DNA from: Trebonia sp963822615
Lineage (GTDB): Bacteria > Actinomycetota > Actinomycetes > Streptosporangiales > Streptosporangiaceae
Assembly (NCBI GenBank): GCA_963822615.1
Contig: CAWGIM010000019.1
Coordinates: 1 to 64,000 of the forward strand
Length of the DNA stretch: 64,000 nt
Direction of reading: 5' to 3'
Of this stretch, positions 1 through 7,820 are shown one piece after another (positions within the stretch are counted from its first letter, which is position 1; each line of letters opens with the position of its first letter). A model generated the notes under the pieces. That model had not been told where the DNA came from, did no database searches, and worked only from the letters and a program-made list of their open reading frames with translations. The position numbers and the translations under genes were made by a program.

Positions 1-77
1 GTGACAAAACGTAATATATACGCTACAAGGGATATTCCTGATAGCGGCCAGCGGCCAGCGGCCAGAATCGGGGCGGC

Positions 78-2747
78 ATGGCGGAATGGCAGCCCGGTTG
101 GTGGGCCCGTACCTTCGGTCGCGCTGGTCGGTGGCGGCTGGTCATCGCGGACGGGCGGCTCCAGGTTCACGGTGAGTCGGGGCAGATCGATGCCGGAGTG
201 CTTGACATCGTCGATATACGAACTGAGCCGGGTTCGAAGCTGCTCACTATCCAGGTCGCGAACCAGCCGCCAGTGGCTCTTAAGGGTGCTGCGCGGCGGA
301 CATCTCGACAGGCCAGCGCCGCGCTATTGGAACAAGTCGATGATCAGCGCCGTTTGGCGGGTCTTGCGCAGCGTGCGGTGGCTCAAGGCGATGCGGCGCG
401 GCGGTGGTGGTCGGACGCCAACGCTAGGGCGCGGCAGCGGTGGATGGACCGCGAAACGGCTGCCGCCATCGATCGCAGCCGCCCTGACGTGAGCGCAAGC
501 ATTGCTGCCTACGGCGACCCGCGGCTCGCCGACTTCACTGCGAGCCGCCCCGCAGACGAGCGGGCCGCGGTCGAGGCCTGCCAACACGTTGACGTTCGTG
601 AATGGGCTGCGCGCCAGAACGAGTCGTTCGCTGAGCGAGAGAAGGCGGAGTCCGCCGACTTCTTCCGGACCGTTGAGAAGGCGCCGCTTACCGATGAGCA
701 GATCCTGGCGACGATCTGCTTTGACAATCGTGTCCGCGCTATCGCGTCCGCCGGGTCAGGAAAGACGTCCACGATGGTGGCCCGGGCCGGTTACGCCGTT
801 CGCCGTGGCATCGCCGCGCCCGAAGAGATCCTGATGCTGGCATTCAACAGGAAGGCGGCTGCGGAGCTGTCGGAGCGGATTGTCTCCCGGCTCGGCGACC
901 AGGGCGCCGCAGTATCCACGAGCACGTTTCACGCCTTCGGGCTCCGGGTCATCGGCGAGGCAACGGGCCGCAGGCCCAGCGTTCCAGATGACCTGGCCAG
1001 CGACAACGGAATCGGTCGGTTGTCGCGGATCGTCGACACTCTCCGGGAGCAGGATCCCGGTTTCCGGCGTGACTGGGATCTGTTCCGCTTGGTGTTCGGA
1101 CGGCACATTCCCAACCTGGGTGACGAGCCGCCCCCAGAAGCTGTGGACCGCAGCAGCGGCTCTCATGGGTTCAAGACCCTCGCTGGCGAGGTCGTGAAGA
1201 GCCAGGAAGAAGTGATGATCGCGAACTGGTTGTTCTACAACGGCGTCAGGTATGAGTACGAGCGCCCGTACGAACACGACGTCGCCGATGCCCATCATCG
1301 CCAGTATCAGCCGGACTTCTTCTACCCGGACGTTGACGCGTACCACGAGCACTGGGCAGTCGGCCCGGATGGGAATCCTCCGCCTCAGTTCGAGGGCTAC
1401 CGGGACAGCATGAATTGGCGGCGGCGGACCCATGCCGAGTTCGGCACCCGGCTCATCGAGACGACCTCCGCGAAGATCAGGGACGGATCTGGTTTCACTC
1501 ACCTGGCCGAGGAACTGGGGCGGTTCGGGGCTCAGCTTGAGGAGAACCCCTACCGCGAGGCGGTCGGCGAGCCGCCGATCAACGACCGGGCCATGGTGTC
1601 GTTGATGCGCTCCTTCATGATCCACGTCAAGGGAAACCGTGTCACCGAGGACGCGCTGGCCCGCCGCGGCGGAACGGCCCAACTCCGCCACCGGTTGTTC
1701 CTGAGACTGTTCAGCGCGGTTAGCCGCGCCTGGGATCGCGAGCTGCGAGCGCACGACCAGATCGACTTCGAGGACATGCTCAACCTCGCCACCGACTGTG
1801 TTGACTCCGGGCGATGGGACAGCCCGTACCGGATCGTCATGGTGGACGAAATGCAGGACGCCAGTATTGCCCGGGCCGCAATGGTACGCGCGCTGTTGAG
1901 GCGTCCGGGCGCCTATCTGTACGCGGTCGGTGATGACTGGCAGTCGATCAACCGATTCGCGGGCGCCGACCTCAGCGTGCTGACCCGCTTCTCGGAGTGG
2001 TTCGGCGAAGCCGAGACCATCATGCTGAGCCGGACATTCCGATCACCCCAGTCGCTGTGCGACGTCGCCGGGTCGTTCGTGATGCGAAACCGGGAACAGC
2101 TGAAGAAGCGAGTCCGGTCCACCGCGGCGGAACCCGGGGAATCGCTTGCCGCGATGGCACTGAAAGATCGCTCGCAATACGATAGCGCGGTCCGAAGGTA
2201 CTGCCTGCAGCTCGACGAACAACTCGATTCGCCGGCGACCCTGCTGATACTGAGCCGATACTGGCGGGGCAGCGACGACGTCCCCTCCGTGCTGAAAGCG
2301 AAGTTTTCCTGCCTCACGGTTGACTTCAGCACAATCCACGCAGCGAAGGGGAAGGAAGCTGACTACGTCATCGTTCTTGGCCTTGAGTCCCGGGGGTTTC
2401 CGAGCGCGGTAGAGGACGACCCGCTGCTGCAACTGGCGATGGCTGCTCCAGACTCGTTTCCGCACGCGGAGGAACGACGCTTGTTTTACGTGGCGCTCAC
2501 GCGGGCGCGGCGATCCGTGCTCTTGCTCACCTGCGCCGGGCGAGAGTCGCCTTTCCTGATTGAGCTCATTCAAGCCGGGGCGCTCCGCGTGCGTTCGTCG
2601 GCGGGCGCCGACATCACGCCGGTGGTCTGCCCTAAGTGCGGGAAACGCATCATGCGCCGACGTCAGGGGAAACGAGGTCCCTTTCTCGGATGCGATGGAT
2701 TCCCCCTGTGCAAAGGCACGATTGACGCTATGCCTTCTGCCCGGTAG
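78..2747 (+). CDS. Helicase IV (HelD)-like UvrD/Rep DNA helicase with embedded nuclease-like domain and C-terminal zinc finger
   Basis: Superfamily 1 3'-5' DNA helicase of 889 aa, related to E. coli helicase IV (684 aa). The N-terminal 100 residues match the HelD-type N-domain. Walker A (ASAGSGKT) is at about 223-230, Walker B (VDEMQD) at about 589-594, GDDWQSINRF near 619, and the C-terminal motifs (STIHAAKGKEADYV, YVALTRAR) are present. Between motifs Ia and II lies an insert at about 370-470 with PDFFYPD near 413-419 and YHEHW at 422-426, the pattern of a PD-(D/E)xK nuclease fold seen in longer HelD-like proteins. The C-terminus has a topoisomerase-like zinc finger (C851, C854 and two later Cys). 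ATG 78 is the first start consistent with the N-domain. Role is probably DNA repair or defence against foreign DNA; the partner genes upstream lie outside the window. The helicase call is firm; the nuclease call is inference from motifs. Confidence 0.88.
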   Translation: MAEWQPGWWARTFGRAGRWRLVIADGRLQVHGESGQIDAGVLDIVDIRTEPGSKLLTIQVANQPPVALKGAARRTSRQASAALLEQVDDQRRLAGLAQRAVAQGDAARRWWSDANARARQRWMDRETAAAIDRSRPDVSASIAAYGDPRLADFTASRPADERAAVEACQHVDVREWAARQNESFAEREKAESADFFRTVEKAPLTDEQILATICFDNRVRAIASAGSGKTSTMVARAGYAVRRGIAAPEEILMLAFNRKAAAELSERIVSRLGDQGAAVSTSTFHAFGLRVIGEATGRRPSVPDDLASDNGIGRLSRIVDTLREQDPGFRRDWDLFRLVFGRHIPNLGDEPPPEAVDRSSGSHGFKTLAGEVVKSQEEVMIANWLFYNGVRYEYERPYEHDVADAHHRQYQPDFFYPDVDAYHEHWAVGPDGNPPPQFEGYRDSMNWRRRTHAEFGTRLIETTSAKIRDGSGFTHLAEELGRFGAQLEENPYREAVGEPPINDRAMVSLMRSFMIHVKGNRVTEDALARRGGTAQLRHRLFLRLFSAVSRAWDRELRAHDQIDFEDMLNLATDCVDSGRWDSPYRIVMVDEMQDASIARAAMVRALLRRPGAYLYAVGDDWQSINRFAGADLSVLTRFSEWFGEAETIMLSRTFRSPQSLCDVAGSFVMRNREQLKKRVRSTAAEPGESLAAMALKDRSQYDSAVRRYCLQLDEQLDSPATLLILSRYWRGSDDVPSVLKAKFSCLTVDFSTIHAAKGKEADYVIVLGLESRGFPSAVEDDPLLQLAMAAPDSFPHAEERRLFYVALTRARRSVLLLTCAGRESPFLIELIQAGALRVRSSAGADITPVVCPKCGKRIMRRRQGKRGPFLGCDGFPLCKGTIDAMPSAR

Positions 2748-2920
2748 GTCGGCTGCCTGCCGCCTGGCGGGACCACCGCCGTGACCGGCGGCCGTCGCGC
2801 CCACTGATGCGCGCCTTTGTTGCTGCAGGCGGGTAAGTGTGTTTGATCGGTATGAAGTCGTGACCGTCTGCCGTGTGGGCTGCTTGTTAAGTTCGGCCGC
2901 GCCCGGGTAATCGGGGCCGC

Positions 2921-3922
2921 ATGAGCTCAACGTTGCCCGGACTGCTGCTCGCGGGAAGGTACCGGCTCGTCGAGGTCATCGGCCGAGGTGGCATGGGGGT
3001 CGTCTGGCGCGCCCGCGACGAGCGCATCGAGCGTCACGTGGCGGTCAAGGAGCTGGTCTGGCCGGACGGTTTCACGGCTGGGGATCAGCAGGCCGCCTGC
3101 CGCCACGCCGCCCGGGAAGCGTGGATCGCCGCCCAGATCTCCCACCGGAACGTGATCCAGGTCTTTGACCTGGTTGAGGTAGACGGCTGCCCGTGGATCG
3201 TCACCGAGCTGTTGCCGTCACGGTCGCTGCATCATCGGGTGCAGACGCAAGGACCGCTCAGCCCGCAGCACGCGGCGGCGGTCGGCCTCGAGGTACTGGC
3301 CGCGCTGCAGGCTGCCCACCGGCAGCACATCCTGCACCTGGACGTGAAGCCGGCCAATATCTTGCTAGCGGCCGACCGGGTGGTGCTGACGGACTTCGGC
3401 ATTGCGATGGTCGACGGGACCGCGCCGCTGTCGGTCGGCCCGCTGATCGGCTCACCCGCCTACATCGCTCCGGAGCGTGCCCGGGGACAAGAGCCCGGTC
3501 CTCCGGCCGACCTGTGGGGACTTGGAGCGACCCTGTACGCGGCGGTGGAAGGGCGCAGCCCGTTCGACCGAAACGGTGACCCGCGGGCAAGTCTGGCGGC
3601 GGCCGTTCGCGATGAGCCTGTAGCAGCGGTTCGCGGAGGGCGGCTGCGCCCGGTGATCAGCGGGTTGCTCCGCAAGAATCCGGCGACGAGGCTGACCGCG
3701 GCGGAGGCTGAGCCGCTGCTGCGCCAGGTGGCAACCGCAGCCCGGGTCGCGGCGCGGCCCCCGAGGGAGGCCTCGGTACCAGAGGCCTCTGCTCCTGGCC
3801 GGCACGCGGCCAGCCAGCCGCGCCGCCAGAGCGTGGCCGGCACGCCGCCTACCGGGAGGTTGCCGGCCACCTCCACTCGCCGGGAGATGGCGGCCACCGA
3901 GCCGTGGGCGGCTGCGGGCTAG
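2921..3922 (+). CDS. Serine/threonine protein kinase (PknB-type), soluble
   Basis: Hanks-type kinase of 333 aa. The glycine loop IGRGGMGVVW lies near residue 20, followed by the VAIK-type lysine (VAVKEL), the catalytic loop HLDVKPANILL, DFG and the APE-like GSPAYIAPE. The kinase domain covers about 12-270; the remaining 60 residues are Ala/Pro/Arg rich. No transmembrane helix or PASTA/WD sensor domain is seen, so it is cytosolic, unlike PknB. The catalytic loop has Leu where most kinases have Arg before the catalytic Asp (HLD rather than HRD), so activation-loop phosphorylation may not be needed. Stands alone between unrelated genes; substrate unknown. Confidence 0.9.
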   Translation: MSSTLPGLLLAGRYRLVEVIGRGGMGVVWRARDERIERHVAVKELVWPDGFTAGDQQAACRHAAREAWIAAQISHRNVIQVFDLVEVDGCPWIVTELLPSRSLHHRVQTQGPLSPQHAAAVGLEVLAALQAAHRQHILHLDVKPANILLAADRVVLTDFGIAMVDGTAPLSVGPLIGSPAYIAPERARGQEPGPPADLWGLGATLYAAVEGRSPFDRNGDPRASLAAAVRDEPVAAVRGGRLRPVISGLLRKNPATRLTAAEAEPLLRQVATAARVAARPPREASVPEASAPGRHAASQPRRQSVAGTPPTGRLPATSTRREMAATEPWAAAG

Positions 3923-4135
3923 CCGGCCTGACCGTCCAGGCCGCCGCTGCCGCCACCGGCTGAGCCGCGGGAGGTGCTGGTTGCGGGCGCGAGTCAGCAC
4001 CGTCCGTTCGGCTCATTCAATTCTTTTTCACCGAACGGTTGCGGCTGACTCCTGACCGCGGCGGGCACTGTCTATCCCGGGGAAAACGTCAGGCGGCGGC
4101 GCTGCCGCCCCGATCGCGGTGAGGCGGTATCGACG

Positions 4136-5038
4136 ATGAACGCGCAGCGTGGAGATGACGGCCGGGTGGCGGTGCTCGGCGCCGGGATCATGGGGTCGGC
4201 GATGGCACGCAACCTGCTGGCGGCGGGATGCCCGGTGACGGTCTGGGACCGCTCGGGCGAGGTAGCGCAGCGGCTGGCCGCCCTCGGCGCCGTCGCCGCG
4301 CCGTCGCCTGACGAGGCGGTGCGGGCGGCGCCGGTGGTGATCACGATGCTGCCGACCGCCGAGGTGGTGGAATCGGTCGTCTTCGACGGCCGGGTGGCGG
4401 ATGCGCTTGCCGCGGGCGCCGTCTGGGCGCAGATGGGCACGATCGGCCTGGATGCCACCGCGCGGATCGCAGGCCGGCTCGCGGGCCTGCGGCCCGACGT
4501 GGCATTCGTCGATGCCCCGGTCTCGGGCAGCAAGGGGCCGGCCGAGAGCGGTCAGCTGCTCATCCTGGCCTCCGGACCGGAGCGTGCGCGCCCGGTGCTC
4601 GAGCGGCCGTTCGCCGCGGTCGGCCGTCGCACGGTCTGGCTGGGCGAAGCCGGCCAGGGCAGCCGGCTGAAGCTGGTCGTCAACGCCTACATGTCGACCA
4701 TGATCGAGGGCGTGGCCGAGGCGATCGAACTGGCCGGGCAGCTGGGCGTGAGCACCGGCGTGCTCGCCGAGGCGATCGAGGGCGGCCCGCTCGACGCGCC
4801 GATCGCGGACGCCAAGCTGCACAAGATGGAGCACGGCGATTTCGGGCCGGAGTTTCCGCTCGAATGGGCGCTCAAGGATGTGGACCTGGCGCTCGAGGCC
4901 GCCAACGGAGACACGCTGCCGCTGCTGTCCGCCTTGTCGCGGCAATGGCACGCGGCGGTGGAGGCCGGGCACGGGCGGCAGGACGTGAGCGCCGCCCGGC
5001 TGGCACTTGGCGATCGGCGTGAGCCACCTCCCGCTTGA
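4136..5038 (+). CDS. NAD(P)-dependent beta-hydroxyacid dehydrogenase (3-hydroxyisobutyrate dehydrogenase family)
   Basis: 300-aa member of the 6-phosphogluconate/3-hydroxyisobutyrate dehydrogenase family. The N-terminal Rossmann motif GAGIMG is at residues 15-20, the substrate-binding signature VDAPVSGSKG at 125-134, and the catalytic lysine is K179 in SRLKLVVN. Length is normal. The substrate cannot be assigned: family members reduce or oxidise hydroxyisobutyrate, tartronate semialdehyde, succinic semialdehyde or imines. The gene is followed by an AT-rich gap (about 5056-5085) likely to contain the promoter of the next gene, so it is probably its own transcription unit. Confidence 0.85.
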   Translation: MNAQRGDDGRVAVLGAGIMGSAMARNLLAAGCPVTVWDRSGEVAQRLAALGAVAAPSPDEAVRAAPVVITMLPTAEVVESVVFDGRVADALAAGAVWAQMGTIGLDATARIAGRLAGLRPDVAFVDAPVSGSKGPAESGQLLILASGPERARPVLERPFAAVGRRTVWLGEAGQGSRLKLVVNAYMSTMIEGVAEAIELAGQLGVSTGVLAEAIEGGPLDAPIADAKLHKMEHGDFGPEFPLEWALKDVDLALEAANGDTLPLLSALSRQWHAAVEAGHGRQDVSAARLALGDRREPPPA

Positions 5039-5108
5039 GTTCCACCACTCTGGGTAATCATATAATTACAAATAGTAGTCATTGAGCTATGCCTACGAGG
5101 AGGACCGG

Positions 5109-5681
5109 ATGGCTATGACCCGTGACGCCTTCATGGAAGAGGCGTGCCGTCTCGCCAAGGAGTCGGTGGACAACGGCTGGGGCGGCCCGTTCGGCGCCGT
5201 CATCACCAGGAACGGCGAGATCGTCGCCCGCGGCCAGAACCGCGTCCTGCTGACCGGAGACCCCACCGCCCACGCCGAGGTGGAGGCCATCCGCAAGGCG
5301 GCGGCGGTGCTGAATCCCGAGGCGCCGAGCATCTCGCCCGCTCACGTGAACGAGTCGATACTCGAGCTGATCCCGCGGCAGGCCGGCTCGCCCGACCGGG
5401 TGCCGGAGCGAGCGAAGATGCTCACCGGCCACGAGATCTACATCAGCGGCACGCCGTGCCCGATGTGCATGAGCGCGATCTACTGGTCCCGCATGGACGG
5501 CGTGTACTTCGGCAACGACCTTGAGGAGACCTCCAAGATCGGTTTCGACGACGCCTTCCAGTACGAGGACTTCGCCAAGCCGTACTCCGAGCGCCGGGTC
5601 AAGGTCGGGCAGTTCCGGCCAGACCTGGCGGAGGTGCCGTACCAGGCGTGGGCGCAGAAGGACGACAAGCACCCGTACTGA
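5109..5681 (+). CDS. guaD: Cytidine/deoxycytidylate deaminase-fold protein, guanine deaminase-like
   Basis: Zinc-dependent deaminase of 190 aa. The HAE motif (H55, E57) and PCPMC motif (C117, C120) supply the zinc ligands and the proton-shuttling glutamate. The NGWGGPFGAVI start, DPTAHAEVEAIR, GFDDAF and the C-terminal YQAW closely resemble the B. subtilis guanine deaminase (hydrolysis of guanine to xanthine). There is an extra segment of about 30 residues between HAE and PCxxC, so the substrate might be another nucleobase or aromatic amine. The start at ATG 5109 is chosen because the Shine-Dalgarno ACGAGGAGG ends six bases upstream; an in-frame TTG at 5082 lacks one. Guanine deaminase is the best guess rather than certain. 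Confidence 0.8.
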   Translation: MAMTRDAFMEEACRLAKESVDNGWGGPFGAVITRNGEIVARGQNRVLLTGDPTAHAEVEAIRKAAAVLNPEAPSISPAHVNESILELIPRQAGSPDRVPERAKMLTGHEIYISGTPCPMCMSAIYWSRMDGVYFGNDLEETSKIGFDDAFQYEDFAKPYSERRVKVGQFRPDLAEVPYQAWAQKDDKHPY

Positions 5682-5695
5682 GCAAGGGTGACGTC

Positions 5696-6679
5696 GTGGA
5701 CCATGAGGGCAGTCATTCGGTGACCGACACGGCCCAGCGCGAGCCGGCCACGGTGGTCGTCACCCAGCCGGTGGAGCGTGGCCATGACCAGGAACTCAGG
5801 CGCTGGCAGGAAGAGGTGAACCACGCCGTCGGCGCGTTCGCCGGGTACCTCGGCAATGACGTCGCTCCGGGTGGCGACGACGAGTGGACGGTCTTCTACC
5901 GTTTCGACTCCAAGCCGCACCTGATGAAGTGGCTTGCGAGCCCGGAGCGGGCCGAGGTCCTCAGCCGGGGTGCGCACCTGTTCGCTGGGCCTGCGACCCA
6001 GCACGTGCTCATCCGCGGCGGCGATGCCGCGATGGTCACGGTCGTCGTTTCGCATCCCGTTGATCCGGCCGACCAGGATGAATTTCTGGCCTGGCAGGAC
6101 CGGGTCACCGACGCCGAGCGGCAGTTTCCCGGCTTCCGGGGGGCGGAGCTGTACCGGCCCGTGCCCGGCGTGCAGGACGAGTGGACGGCGCTGTACCGCT
6201 ATGACAGCGAAGAGCATGCCAGCGCGTGGCTCGATTCGGACGAGCGCAAGCGGTTGCTGCGGGAGGGTGAGCGCTTCAAGGAATTCGCACTGCACCGCAT
6301 CTCGTCCCCGTTCGGCAGCTGGTTCGCGCCGCCGGACGGGGACGAGGACCAGTCCGGCCCGCCGAACTGGAAGACGGGCCTGTCGGTCCTGGTCGGCCTG
6401 TACCCGACCGTCGTCCTGCTCACCCTGGCCATCAGCGAGATCTGGCCAGGGGGGCCGCTGTGGGCGACGCTGCTGGTCGGCAACATCTGTTCCGTGTCCC
6501 TGCTGACCTGGCTGGTCATGCCGGCCGTGACCCGCGCCCTGCGGTTCTGGCTGGTGCCCGGCCATCAGCTGAGTCGGGCACGCCTCGATTTCATCGGCGC
6601 GGCCGCCTCCATCGGCTTCCTCACGATCGCGGCGCTGGTGTTCTGGCTCTGCACGACGCAAATCTGGCACTTGCCCTAA
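5696..6679 (+). CDS. Membrane protein with two antibiotic-biosynthesis-monooxygenase (ABM) domains
   Basis: 327 aa from GTG 5696, which has AAGGGTG five bases upstream; the upstream gene ends 14 bases before, so the two are probably co-transcribed. Two tandem ferredoxin-like ABM domains (about 20-110 and 112-205) can be aligned to each other: each begins VVVTxPV/VVVSHPVDPxxxxE and carries EWTVFYRFDS or EWTALYRYDS and FAGYLG or FPGFRG. Three predicted transmembrane helices follow, at about 227-247, 258-278 and 299-319. ABM domains occur in small oxygenases and in haem-binding proteins; catalytic activity is not shown here. The membrane anchor places the pair of domains at the cytoplasmic face. 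Function unknown. Confidence 0.78.
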   Translation: MDHEGSHSVTDTAQREPATVVVTQPVERGHDQELRRWQEEVNHAVGAFAGYLGNDVAPGGDDEWTVFYRFDSKPHLMKWLASPERAEVLSRGAHLFAGPATQHVLIRGGDAAMVTVVVSHPVDPADQDEFLAWQDRVTDAERQFPGFRGAELYRPVPGVQDEWTALYRYDSEEHASAWLDSDERKRLLREGERFKEFALHRISSPFGSWFAPPDGDEDQSGPPNWKTGLSVLVGLYPTVVLLTLAISEIWPGGPLWATLLVGNICSVSLLTWLVMPAVTRALRFWLVPGHQLSRARLDFIGAAASIGFLTIAALVFWLCTTQIWHLP

Positions 6680-6793
6680 GGCCCGGGCGAGGCGGTAGCG
6701 GCCGGGGGCGAGCAACGTAAGCATTGTGACGTTACGGGCTGAATCTCCCGAGTCCGCCTGACGGCGCAGTGCCGCTTCCTACACTGCTGTGTC

Positions 6794-7801
6794 ATGGTTC
6801 CTGGGCATCGCCGTCACCGCCCCCGGCCCGGGAGGGCGCGCTGGCCGCTGGCCGCGCTCGGCGCGGGCGGCGGGGTCGTCGCCGCTGGCGCGGTCGCGCT
6901 CGCGGTCGGCATCGGGTCGGTGGCCGGGACCCCGGCCTGCGCGGCCGTTAGGTCGGCCGCTGTCGCCGCTGTCCCTGCCGGGACGGCCGGCTCGCAGGAA
7001 GCCACCCATTACGTGCTGGCGGGCCTGCCTAATTGCTCCTACAGTCCGCCCGCCGACGGGCTGTACGTGGCGCTGCCGGCGTCGGAGTACGCGAGCGCGG
7101 CCGAGTGCGGCGGCTACCTGCAGGTCAGCGGCCCGCAGGGGGCCGTGCGGGTCAAGGTGATCGACCAGTGCCCGGAGTGCGCGGCCGGGCACATCGACCT
7201 GAGCGAGACGGCGTTCGCCCGGCTCGCGCCGCTGAGCACGGGGCTGATCAGCGTCAGCTACACGCCGGTGACCGATCCCGCACTGCCCGGGCCGCTCTCC
7301 GCCGAGGTCAAGCAGGGCTCGTCGCCGTACTGGCTGGCGCTGCTGATCGACAACACCGGCAATCCGCTCGCGTCCGTCCAGGTGAAGACCCCGTCCGGGT
7401 GGCTGTCGCTGGCGCGGGCGAGCTACAACTACTGGATCGCCGCGTCGGGGGCCGGCCCGGGGCCGTTCACCGTACGGGCCACCGACACCCAGGGCCACCA
7501 GGTCACCGTCGCGGGTATCACGCTGAGCCCCGGTGCGGTGCAGTCGACCGGAACCTGGATGTACGGCGCGGGCAGCGGCACGGCACCGTCGGCGGCGGCC
7601 ACGTCCGCCGCTGCCACCAGCGCGGCGCCGCCCACCGCCGGGTCAGCCTCCGCCCGCCCGCCCGCGCCCGCGCGGCCCAGTTCCCCCGCTGCCCGGCCGC
7701 GGACGCCAGCCGTCCCCGGCCCAGTCTCGGCGGCGGTGGCGGGGCAGGCCAGCCCGCCACCGACCGGATCACCGGCCCCCTCCGTCCAGTCCAGTTGCTG
7801 A
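6794..7801 (+). CDS. Secreted or membrane-anchored expansin-like protein (DPBB plus CBM63-like domains)
   Basis: 335 aa. An Arg-rich N-terminus followed by a hydrophobic stretch (about 17-45) forms a signal peptide or anchor. Residues about 75-165 match the double-psi beta-barrel of bacterial expansins (EXLX1 type), including KVIDQCPECAAGHIDLS with the conserved aspartate D124 and paired cysteines. Residues about 170-260 resemble the second, carbohydrate-binding (CBM63-like) domain, with aromatic residues in SPYWLA and YNYWIA. The last 70 residues are a low-complexity Ala/Pro/Ser tail. Family members loosen cellulose or peptidoglycan contacts without hydrolysis. Single-gene unit; its stop lies 19 bases from the convergent gene. 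Confidence 0.8.
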   Translation: MVPGHRRHRPRPGRARWPLAALGAGGGVVAAGAVALAVGIGSVAGTPACAAVRSAAVAAVPAGTAGSQEATHYVLAGLPNCSYSPPADGLYVALPASEYASAAECGGYLQVSGPQGAVRVKVIDQCPECAAGHIDLSETAFARLAPLSTGLISVSYTPVTDPALPGPLSAEVKQGSSPYWLALLIDNTGNPLASVQVKTPSGWLSLARASYNYWIAASGAGPGPFTVRATDTQGHQVTVAGITLSPGAVQSTGTWMYGAGSGTAPSAAATSAAATSAAPPTAGSASARPPAPARPSSPAARPRTPAVPGPVSAAVAGQASPPPTGSPAPSVQSSC

Positions 7802-7820
7802 ACGCCGGGGGCGGGTGGCG

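Noticed and set aside
1..492. Open frame from the window start overlapping the helicase
   Set aside because: The helicase frame from 78 carries the conserved N-domain; this frame is low-complexity Arg/Ser/Gly without motifs.
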